DNA of 64,000 bases. Origin: Diplonema japonicum (taxonomy: Eukaryota > Euglenozoa > Diplonemea > Diplonemida > Diplonemidae). The position numbers and the translations under genes were made by a program. The notes under the pieces were generated by a model, which was not told the origin of the DNA, did no database searches, and saw nothing but the letters and a program-made list of their open reading frames with translations. The DNA lies in assembly GCA_964019335.1 (NCBI GenBank), contig OZ025747.1, positions 248,001-312,000 of the forward strand, in the 5' to 3' direction. This document shows, one piece after another, positions 21,810 through 32,717 of the stretch (its first letter is position 1; every line of letters begins with the position of its first letter).

Positions 21810-21895
21810 ACAAATATTTCTCTTTCAAAAAAAAAAAAATGATTTATAACTATATGCAACAACAAGGACATATAGTCATAAAGAATTTTTTTTTA
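21810..21895 (+). repeat. Foldback repeat family, short copy (central arm deleted)
   Basis: Shares CAAATATTT, then TGATTTATAACTATATGCAAC, then GACATATAGTCATAAAGAA with the copies at 22630 and 30333. The central GCTCG-containing hairpin arms are missing. The two ends are inverted repeats of each other (TTTATAACTATATG against CATATAGTCATAAAG). Confidence 0.65.
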
Positions 21896-22629
21896 TTGAA
21901 TAAATCCTGGCTGTGCACAAATTAACTGGCTTATTTTTTTCTTCTTCTTTTGTATACAACAATGAGAGCACAAAAAAGAACACGAGGGGGGGGGGGGGGT
22001 GGAGGAAAAAAAAAGAAAAATGGAAATGTTGATACAGTTTTGCTTCTTTCTTTTTAAGGGTGGTCGATTTGCCCTTGGAGTATCGCCTTCTTTTTTTTCT
22101 ATTCTTTATAAAAAAAAAAAAAAAAAAGAAAAAAGAAAAAGATGCAAAAGAAATTTTTTTTGGCGCTGAGCAGCTCTTTCTTTTTGACAACCGCGCGGAA
22201 GTGCACGTTTCAGGGGCCACCGTAGATCAGAGGGCAGGCTCACCTTTGCGGTTAGTCGTTGTTTACATTGCGTTTTTTTTTTTTTCTTTCTTTTCTTTTC
22301 TTTTCTTATACTCCCGGCAACAAACAGGACATAAGCCTGAAAGAATTTTTTCTTTCGTGGACAAACATGGCTTTTTTTTTTTTTTTTTTTTAAGTTTGTG
22401 AAAAAAGTTGTTTCCCCTCCTTTCTTTTCAAGATGAACCTGCCACGGTCCATGTGCTCTTGAAGATCTTCAGCCGCAGTTCACGTTTACTTTCATCTATC
22501 TCTTTTTTTACTTATCCTTTTTTACTCCCCTTTTTCTTTTGTTGTACATATTTAAAAAAAAAAAAAAAAAAAGAAAGAAAGAAAAAGCCGAGGGGGAAAA
22601 CTTTACTCCCTCTTTTCCTTTTTTTTTGT

Positions 22630-22775
22630 CGCAAATATTTAAATCTTTTTTCAAAAAATGATTTTATAACTATATGCAACTTGTGCCGAGCAGAATTTCG
22701 CGCTTTTTAAAAAAAAAAAAAGACCTTTTTTGCTCGTGCGAACAACAAAGACATATAGTCATAAAGAATTATTAT
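22630..22775 (+). repeat. Foldback (MITE-like) repeat, full copy
   Basis: Imperfect palindrome: TTTATAACTATATGCAACTT with CCGAGCA on the left, and TGCTCG, GAACAAC and CATATAGTCATAAAG on the right. The reverse complement of almost the whole unit occurs at 30333-30460. Confidence 0.7.
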
Positions 22776-22944
22776 TATTATTATTTTTTTAAATCCTCCG
22801 CTTCTGCGAGTTTTCTTTTTATCCTCTTCTTTCTTATGGCCTTTGGTTTTCTTTGTATATTTTTTATTCTTTTTTTTTTCTTCTATTCAAATTTTCAACA
22901 TCAGCCCCCCCCCCCCCCCCAAAGAAAAACCACAGTAAAAAAAA

Positions 22945-24520
22945 ATGACATGGGAACAACTAGCACAGGAATGGAGGGAAGGCAGTGGCGCAACGACAGC
23001 TGAGTTCAAGGCTTTCAACTACATTGGCGGAGAGAAGGTGTACACCGAAAAAGAGATTGAGAACGTGGCCCCAGCGACAGGCAGACGCATTGGGAGCATC
23101 CCCGACTCCGATGCACAGGATGTCGAAGCAGCGGTGAAAGCAGCAGAGGGGGCCCTGAAAGGCCCATGGGGGAGCTCCACTGTGGAGGAGAGGTCAAGCA
23201 TGCTGAATAAAATCGCAAACGCTCTGGAGAGGAAGATGGTTGCGCTAGCCGCCCTGGAGTCCGTAGACCAAGGGAAGACCATCGGGATGGCCACCAACGT
23301 CGACATCCCACGGGCGGTGGCGAACTTCCGTTTCTTCGCAGGCGCCATGCTGCACACAACAGACGGCTTCCACCGCATGGCGGAGGCCCTCAACTACACC
23401 ACCCACACCCGTATCGGTGTTGTGGGTCTTATCACCCCTTGGAACCTTCCCCTGTACCTCCTCTCCTGGAAGGTAGCCCCTGCCCTCGCCATGGGGAATG
23501 TCATCGTTGCCAAGCCCAGCGAGATGACCCCCTTCACAGCCACAGTCCTTGCGGAGGTATGTGCCGAGGCAGGGCTCCCCACCGGTGTCTTCAACCTCGT
23601 CCACGGGTACGGCCACCGCTGCGGGGCGGCCATCGTGTCGCATCCCAAGATCAAAGCGATCTCCTTCACCGGCGGCACCGTGACAGGCGAGAGGGTGGCC
23701 GCGACAGCCGCACCCATGTTCAAGAAGCTATCGCTGGAGCTTGGCGGGAAGAACCCTACCGTTGTCTTTGCGGACGCTGACTTCGACACCGCTGTGGCAG
23801 GGGCTGCTGCAGCGGGGTTCACAAACCAGGGGGAGATTTGTCTGTGCGGGTCGAGGCTGCTGGTGGAGAGGTCCATCCACGACAAGTTTGTGGCGGCACT
23901 GGTGGAGAAGGTGAAGGCACATGTAGTGGGTGACCCACGCTCCACCACCTCGACCATGGGGGCACTGGTCTCCAAGGCGCACAGGGAGAAGGTCGAGGGG
24001 TACATCAAGATGGCGGTGGACATGGGAGGGAAGGTGGTGTGCGGTGGTGTGCGTCCCTCACTTCCTGCGCCTTTCACAAACGGGGCCTTCCTGGAGCCGA
24101 CCGTCATCACAGGCCTGGCCCACGACGCGAGGCCCGCTGTGCAAGAGATCTTCGGCCCTGTTGTGACCGTGCACCCCTTTGACACCCCACAGGAAGCTAT
24201 CGCCATTGCTAACGAGACGCCTTACGGTCTTGCAGGCTCCGTGTGGACAACCAACCTCAACTTGGGCCACCAGGTGGCCGGTGCTCTTGACACTGGCATG
24301 GTGTGGGTGAACTGCTGGTTGTTGCGCGACCTGCGTGTGCCCTTTGGCGGTGTGAAAGCTTCTGGTGTAGGGAGAGAAGGCGGGAGGCTTTCCCTGGACT
24401 TCTTCAGTGAATCAAAGGTTTGTTTAGAATACAAAAATAAAAAAAAAGAGAGTAAGAAAAAAACAAAACAAAACAAAAAAAAAAACTCAGAATATTTGTG
24501 TCAAAGTATCGAAGCTGTAG
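22945..24520 (+). CDS. ALDH8A1: 2-aminomuconic semialdehyde dehydrogenase (ALDH8A1-type), predicted peroxisomal
   Basis: Exons 22945-24417 and 24491-24520 (73-nt GT-AG intron), 500 residues. It oxidises 2-aminomuconate 6-semialdehyde with NAD+, the step after ACMSD in kynurenine breakdown. ALDH8 features: SVDQGKT, NVDIPRAVANFRFFAG, ITPWNLPLYLLSWK, catalytic Glu in LELGGKNP (about 265), catalytic Cys in GEICLCGSR (about 299), and NCWLLRDLRVPFGGVKASG near the end. Splicing joins ESK to NICVKVSKL. NICVK fits the normal ALDH C-terminus and SKL is a type 1 peroxisomal targeting signal. If the intron is retained, the frame runs on through Lys-rich sequence to 24531 and lacks SKL. The neighbour downstream is dihydrolipoamide dehydrogenase; the ACMSD fusion lies 11 kb away. 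Confidence 0.9.
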
Positions 24521-26581
<2,061 letters not shown>

Positions 26582-27011
26582 TTTTTTTTTTTTTTTTTTT
26601 TTTCTTTTTTTGACAAGTGTAAAATTTAAAAAAAAAGAAAAAAGTGTTGTTTCAAAAAAAAAGAAATACCCTTTGCCACATGTCGCAGGGATCTTACTCC
26701 CCCCTCAGGAGATCTTTTTTTTTTTTTTTTTTTCGGGGTTTTTTGGGATTTTTTTTGATGTGGGCGAAGGGGAGCATAAACAAAAAAAAAAGAAAGGAAG
26801 AAATATAGAGAAGGGAAAAAGAAAAAAAAAACAAAAAAAAAAGAAAACGTTATCCTGAGAGTGAAGAATTCCCCTTCTTCAAAGATGTACCTTAATGTAC
26901 CAGTTTATTATGATTGCAACCTTTTCCCCCTTTCTCCGAGGTTTGAAAAAAGAAGAAGAAAAAAAAAAAAGAAAACGTTTTCCCCCTGGAGGCCTCAATC
27001 CCCACTAACAG

Positions 27012-27056
<45 letters not shown>

Positions 27057-27444
27057 CGTATTTGTTGATCGATGCATAACATAATAGTCTCTTTCCCTGT
27101 TTCCCACCCTTCCTCTCAGTTTCCCCCGTTTTATTGTTGTTTTTTTTTTTATTTTTTATTATTCTTATATCCCCTCCCCTTCCTACTTTCTTTTTTTTTT
27201 TTGTTTATTTACCACCCTCCTTCAGCCATTTCTCCTTTAATAGCTGAGCAAAATCTATAAATATCCCACCCCGTTTTTTTTTTTTTTTTTTTTTTTTTAT
27301 TATTCTCCTCCGATCCTTTTTTTTTCCTTTTTTTTCTTCTTATAAAAAAATATGTCCTTTTTTTTTTTTTCCCCACATACATTACACCACCATCATCATC
27401 ATCATCATCAACAAAAAGGGGGGGGAAAAAAAAAGGGAAAAAAA
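26582..27444. other. Intergenic, poly-T and poly-A
   Basis: Dominated by T tracts, with a CAT-trinucleotide run near 27389-27410 just before the next gene. The frame of the next gene is open upstream to 27352 but only through low-complexity sequence. Nothing else is seen. Confidence 0.6.
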
Positions 27445-28880
27445 ATGCCGCCGAAAAAGGGCCCCGTCAAAGAGAAGAAAAGAAACATACCAAAAGGAAA
27501 AGAAGGCGGCGGCGTGGAGCTGAGAGAAGCGGCGAAACAAGGCGACACCAATGCGGTCCGGTCCCTCGCGGTCATGCACGCCGTCGACGAGGTGGACGTA
27601 AGGGGCTTCACGGCATTAATGTGGGCAGCATGGTACGGCCACAGCAAGGTAATCGCAGCCTTGATAAACAGAGGGTCCGACCTCTCAATACAAGATGAAG
27701 ATGGGCAAACCGCATTATTCCATGCCAGCTGGAACGGACACAGCGAGGCAGTCAGCCTGCTTCTCAGAGCAGGCGCGGACCCTAACCAAGCCGACAGTGA
27801 AGGAGAAACCCCTCTATCCGCAGCAGGACGAAGCGGAACATACGATTGTGTCAGGCTTCTCATCACGCATAACGCCGACCCCAATCCACGTGACAAGGAA
27901 GGCCACAATGCCGTGTCCCGTGCTCTGAAGAAAGGCAACACGTCCATTGCACTCCTCATCGAGGACTACATGAGAATCTATTCGCAGCGAGGTTCAGGCG
28001 CAGCGTTGGACAGCCTTCTGGCAATGTCGCTTGCACGGCATCAAGAAATGCAGGCTCGGAACGCTGCCCTCACGCACCACCACAACCCCAACGCCCCGCA
28101 GGTGTTGGAACGGGGTTCTTACGATGGATTAACAGTCATCTCACCCGAACTCATTCGAATCGTATCCCGTGGGAAGCTCCCCAACGTTGGTGCTACCATG
28201 CGAGTCAACGGTGGTGCTACCGAATGGTACATCCTGTCAACAGTGAAGGGAGGTGGTGTGAAGGCTCGTTCGAATACCCCAGGTGCCGCGAACACATGGG
28301 GCGATGCAGGCGATGAGGTCGGGGCTGGGTTATGGGCTTCCGTTGTACCATCTCAACCTGGAATGGTTCTTCACCCCCAAGCAGGAATGGTGGGATCTGG
28401 CAGTATGGGTGTCGCATCACCCCCTCCGAATGTTCAGTCCGCGTACCAACAATATCAATATTACCAGCAAAACCAACGAGTCATGCCCGCTCAAGCCACA
28501 CCACCTCCTGTTCAACATCAACAGACTGCTTCCAAGCAACACATTGCATTTGGAAATGCTGGTGCTAGGGAAGCTAGTATGCCCCTTGCTGGTGTACCTT
28601 CCCCGGGATCGCCGAGGAAAACGACCAGACGGTCTGGGTACAAGAGAGATAACCCAGCTTATCGTGCACCTAATGGGTGTACTGTGTGCTCTAAGGTAAG
28701 ACCGCCTCTTAGTTACTGTGAGGAGTGCAATGAAGAAATGTGCAGTGGGTGTTGGGTTCGCGAGCACCAAAATAGAAAGAGGAGGCTTCATATCCCTCAC
28801 CCGGTATGGCTTTTGGGGAACCTTATTTATTTTAACAGGTGGAACTTGAGGTGATAGGAAGCGATGAGGAGGATGAGTGA
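27445..28880 (+). CDS. Ankyrin-repeat protein with C-terminal B-box-like zinc finger
   Basis: Exons 27445-28803 and 28839-28880 (35-nt intron), 466 residues. I chose the ATG at 27445 because it follows an A tract and starts a normal basic N-terminus (MPPKKGPVKEKKR); the upstream extension is poly-Phe/poly-His from simple repeats. Ankyrin repeats run from about residue 25 to 165 (GFTALMWAAWYGHSKVIAAL, GQTALFHASWNGHSEAVSLL, GETPLSAAGRSG). A Pro/Gln-rich linker follows. The finger near the end is CTVCSK, YCEECNEEMCSGCW and REH. Splicing joins IPHP to VELEVIGSDEEDE; intron retention gives a different hydrophobic tail (WLLGNLIYFNRWNLR). It is probably an adaptor; partners are unknown. Confidence 0.8.
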
Positions 28881-29308
28881 AGAGATTTGTATAAGTTTTA
28901 TGCTAACCCCCCCCCCCCCCCCCCCCTCAACCTGTATTTTTTGTTGTTGTTGTTTTGATTAACTAAAATGTTCCCCCCCCCCCCCCCCGCGCTTTTCCTG
29001 AGTTCTATTATGTCTTTTTGTTTTTTTTTTTTTGCTTGAATATGTAAAAAAAAAAAAGAGGGAGGGGGAGGGTGAATGCTTGTAACCCTGTGAATTGTGT
29101 TTTTTTTTTTTTTTGCAAAAAGTTAAAAACAAAAAGAAAGAATGAGAAGCAAAAAAAAAATCCCCCCCCCCCCGACTCTTTTTTACTAATTTTTAATTTT
29201 TTGGTAAAAAAAAATATCTCTTCAGAAAAAAAAAAAAAAAAAAAAAAAAAACACAGGCCCAAGAGGGGGGCGAACTGAATAAAAAAAAAGGGGGGGCAGA
29301 AAAAAAAA
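28881..29308. other. Intergenic, C- and A-tracts
   Basis: Two long C tracts (28907-28926 and 28973-28988) and a 30-base A tract. No gene is recognised. The A/G-rich leader ends directly at the CDK start codon. Confidence 0.6.
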
Positions 29309-30192
29309 ATGTCATCGGCGAAATACACAAAATCAGATAAAGTAGGAGAAGGGACATATGGAGTGGTCTACAGAGCAAAGGACAAAGTGGTATGACTTTT
29401 TTTTTTTTAAAAATATTATCCGTTCCTATCCAACACACACCAGACCGGGGAAATAGTAGCGTTGAAACGGATGAGGTTGGAGGTCGAGGACGAAGGCATA
29501 CCGTGTTCCGCTCTGCGTGAAATTTTACTGTTGAAGGAGCTGAAGCATACAAATATCGTGAGGCTTCTCGACGTCGCTCACAGCGAGAAGAAGCTCACCC
29601 TGGTGTTCGAATTTTTGGAAAAGGACCTAAAAATGTATCTAGACGCACACAAGGTTTGACCCCACCCACACACACACACACACACACACAGGGGGACATC
29701 CCAGTGCGAGAAGTCACATCATTCCTCAAACAACTCTTGCGGTCTATCGAGTACTGCCACTCAAGAAGTGTTCTGCACCGGGACCTCAAACCTCAAAACC
29801 TTCTAATCGGAGCAGACAAAACACTAAAACTCGCAGATTTCGGGCTCGGCAGGTCCTTCGGCATACCTGTTAAAAAATACAGCCACGAAGTGGTCACACT
29901 GTGGTACAGGTCACCCGACACCCTTCTAGGGAGCATCAACTACGGGACCGGTGTGGACTTGTGGTCCATTGGGTGTATTTTCGCCGAGCTTGCGTCGGGC
30001 AAGGCCTTGCTGTTGGGCAAGACCGACCACGATCAACTGGTGTCGATATTCAAATTCATCGGTACCCCTACAAAGGAAGAATGGCCCGGCATGCACGCCT
30101 TCCCAAAATCCGCTCAAATGCTTAAAGACGATCTCTTGAAGCCCTACAAGAGCGAGGTATGAGGAGAGGGGAAAAAAAAAAAAAAGAAGAAG

Positions 30193-30223
<31 letters not shown>

Positions 30224-30541
30224 CAAAACCGTGCTGCAGAAAGAGTGCTTTGCGCAAAAACTTGGTCCCACTGGCTCTGATCTCCTGTTGAAATTTTTGG
30301 TATGGTGGGGGAAGAGGGGGGGGGGGGGGAATAATTCTTTTTATGGCTATATGTCTTCGTTGTTAGCACGAGCAAAAAAAAAAAAACTAAAAGTTTTTTT
30401 TTTTTGCTCGGCACAAGTTGTATATAGTTATAAATCATTTTTGAAAATAAATATTTGTAACAAAAAAAAAAAAAATAGCAACCTGATCCTGTAAACCGTA
30501 TATCCGCCACCGAAGCGCTTCAGCATAAATATCTGGCTTGA
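29309..30541 (+). CDS. Cyclin-dependent kinase (CRK1-like), five exons
   Basis: Exons 29309-29389, 29444-29653, 29692-30156, 30240-30299 and 30479-30541 give 292 residues in one frame. Features: Gly loop [26 protein letters not shown]-like helix PCSALREI, gatekeeper region [52 protein letters not shown], and the C-lobe end [14 protein letters not shown]. The closest family known to me is trypanosomatid CRK1, which acts in the G1 phase with a cyclin. The regulatory Tyr of the Gly loop is present and a Ser stands at the T-loop phosphosite. Intron 2 (29654-29691) is almost entirely a CA repeat. Intron 4 (30300-30478) is the longest cis-intron here and contains an inverted copy of the foldback repeat. 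Confidence 0.9.
30333..30460 (-). repeat. Foldback repeat inserted in the last CDK intron
   Basis: Reverse-complement copy of 22630-22775, with the same order of blocks: AAATATTT, TGATTTATAACTATAT, CTTGTGCCGAGCA, TGCTCGTGC, CATATAG. It occupies most of intron 4, whose acceptor (TAG at 30476-30478) lies just beyond its A-rich end. Confidence 0.75.
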
Positions 30542-31792
30542 GTGTGAGAAAGGGAGGCAAAAAAAAAAAAAAAAAAAAAAAAAAGAGAGAGAGAAAAGAA
30601 GAAGAAGAAGAAGAAGAGAGGAAGGTCTCTCTATCTTTATTTCCCATTTTTTCTAAGTATGAAAGAACGGTTTTTTTTTTCTTTTTTTCTTTTTACTCCT
30701 ACACAAATAACACACACAAACAAAATCAAGCAAACAAAAAGAAGAGCAGGGGGGGGGGAGTAAAGAAAAGGATGGGCTTCTTTTCTTTTCTCTTCTTATT
30801 TTTATTTTTATTTTTATTTTTATCCCCTCATTTTAAACTCTTCGTGGTGAAGTGGCCTGTATGTAATTTTTCACCGCCTCATGGAAGGGCAAACATTTTG
30901 AAGTTTTTTTTCGGGGGGGCGGGTTAAAGTACAAATTGACCCCAACTATCAATGGAAAAAAAAAAAAAAAAAAAAAAAAAGAAGAGTACATTCCTCCGCT
31001 GGTGCCTGGCACAGGTCAGGGATCACTTTGTGTCCTGACACTGCGTACCTTGGGCCTCTTGAAACTGCTGTATACTTTTTTTTTCTTCTTTTTTTTTTAA
31101 AGTTTAGGTCAAGAAAAAAAAAAAAAGGTACTTACTCTTTTTGTGCGAAACTTTTTTTTAAAAAAATGAATGGGGTGGGGACGAAAAGGTTTTCAAAAAA
31201 AAAAAAAAAAAACATGTTTAGCAAGTGTGTCCTCTTACCCTCCTTATCCCCCCCCCCCCCCCCCCGCAACCTTGTCTCAAAGAAATAAATATTAGCCCGT
31301 TATTTTTCTTTTTTTTGGGGGGGGGGCTACGGGGGCTTGACTTTTACGTCATCTACCTTCTCCTTGGAAAAAAAAGGAGATTTTTTGTATAATACACATA
31401 AAAAAAGAAGGAGTTTAGAAGTGGGAAATATAGTATTTTATTATTCTTCTTTTCTGGTTTCTTTTATTTTATTTTTTTTAACAACAGGGAGAAAGGAAAG
31501 GAGGAGGGGGAGCAAAAAAAAAAAGAGGAGGAAAAAAAAAAAAAAAAGGGCGACGGGCAGCCTATTTTTTTTTTTCCCTTTACATTTTAACATACCACCA
31601 TTCCTTCTCCCCTCCCCCCACACCCTATTTTGATTTTTATTTCACCCCCCCCCCTCCTTTCTCCATTTCACCCTCCCGTCTTCCCTATTTTCTCTCCCAT
31701 CTTCTTTTTTTTTTCCGTTTGTTATTTTTCTTCTTTTTTTTTTTTATTGCACACGTTGTAATAACACCCAGCAAGGGAAGAGGAGGAGAAAC
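30542..31792. other. 1.25-kb spacer of simple sequence
   Basis: A, T, G and C homopolymers with GAA, TTTTA and similar runs. Small unique islands at 30840-30900 and 31000-31070 carry no recognisable coding signal. The T/C-rich stretch at 31625-31760 followed by AG is a plausible acceptor region for the next gene. Confidence 0.6.
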
Positions 31793-32584
31793 ATGTATGA
31801 CAAGGCAACGAGTCTTCTCCTGTGTGGTGGTCTCTCTGCAGGGTTTGTTGCGTCGATGTACTTAAGAAAGGAGTCTCGCCAAGTGGGTTACGACAGAGAT
31901 AAAATCGAAAACATAAAATGGAGGTTAGGGGGAGGCACGGCAACTGCTGGATGCGCGCTGGCTGTGGTATTTAAAGGCGGTGGGGCGCTGAGGGAAATCG
32001 GGTTAGGAGAAGGGCAACTTCTAGGAATAGGACAGAGCTTCCTTCTAACGTCTGTTCTCTTTGCTGGAGTGATCCGTGAGCAAATTGCATACGGCCTTCT
32101 TGATTTTCCATCAGTACGGGCCCTCTGGCCCACGACACAGCAGGACTACATAGTTCTTCGCAATTATATTGTGGCTCCGATACTGGAAGAAATTGTGTTC
32201 CGTGGAGCGACGTTGTACCTCCTCACTCCTCATTACGCTCCAAGGGTGTATGTTCCCATTGCTGCTTCGAGTTTTGCTTTAGCACACGTGCACCACCTGT
32301 ATCTATACCTTACTTCCCACAACACCCCTTTGGCGCAGTCTCTCCTTATTGTTTTGTCGAACTTTCTCGTGCACTCTATCTTCTCCCTTTATTCCATCTT
32401 TATGTACACGCACACCTCTTCCCTTCTCGCGGCTGCCCTTGCACATTCCTTGTGCAACGTTCTCGGTGCACCGTCGACTTACTTCCTTGGCTTGGAAGAC
32501 ACCTCCCTCAAGAGGCAGATAGGGTTCGGATACCTTGCCGGTATAACAGGGTTCTTTAAACTGGCGCAGGTACTTTTTTACTAA
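31793..32584 (+). CDS. RCE1: CAAX prenyl protease 2 (RCE1-type, ABI/CPBP family)
   Basis: A 263-residue polytopic membrane protein of the endoplasmic reticulum. After prenylation of CAAX proteins such as Ras/Rho GTPases, the family removes the last three residues. Catalytic motifs are visible: ILEEIVFRG (Glu pair near 131-132), FALAHVHHLY and ALAHSLCNVLGAP, matching the EExxxR, FxxxH and HxxxN/B pattern. About seven hydrophobic helices are present, starting at residue 7. The length is near the lower end of the eukaryotic family. The frame ends LAQVLFY; a GT directly after the LAQ codons (32573) would allow a terminal intron as in several neighbours, but this is not needed. Confidence 0.85.
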   Translation: MYDKATSLLLCGGLSAGFVASMYLRKESRQVGYDRDKIENIKWRLGGGTATAGCALAVVFKGGGALREIGLGEGQLLGIGQSFLLTSVLFAGVIREQIAYGLLDFPSVRALWPTTQQDYIVLRNYIVAPILEEIVFRGATLYLLTPHYAPRVYVPIAASSFALAHVHHLYLYLTSHNTPLAQSLLIVLSNFLVHSIFSLYSIFMYTHTSSLLAAALAHSLCNVLGAPSTYFLGLEDTSLKRQIGFGYLAGITGFFKLAQVLFY

Positions 32585-32717
32585 AGAAAAAAAAAGAGAG
32601 AGAGAGAAAAAAAAAAGTGTACTTTTTTTTTTTATATAAAAAAGAAATGTTGCTTTGAAATGGTAAAAATGAGAATACACAGAGGGGGGGATAGCAAGAC
32701 AAAAAAAAAAAGAAGAA

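Larger units (their letters stand above)
21237..22944. other. Repeat-rich spacer of 1.7 kb
   Basis: Contains a 58-nt dispersed repeat (21736-21793), two copies of a foldback repeat family (21810-21895 and 22630-22775) and two further half-copies (near 21615-21655 and 22308-22345). Two GC-richer patches at 22165-22260 and 22430-22490 could be decayed coding sequence, but I recognise nothing in them. The rest is homopolymer. Confidence 0.6.

Noticed and set aside
23394-24206. 270-codon reverse-strand frame under ALDH8A1
   Set aside because: Shadow of the GC-rich third positions of a clearly recognised forward gene.
27352-27444. Upstream start giving a poly-Phe/poly-His N-terminus on the ankyrin protein
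   Set aside because: The extension is encoded by T and CAT simple repeats; the ATG at 27445 follows an A tract like its neighbours.
32573-32692. Terminal intron at the end of RCE1 (GT after the LAQ codons, AG near 32680)
   Set aside because: Possible by analogy with neighbours but adds only a few residues and no conserved C-terminus to confirm it.
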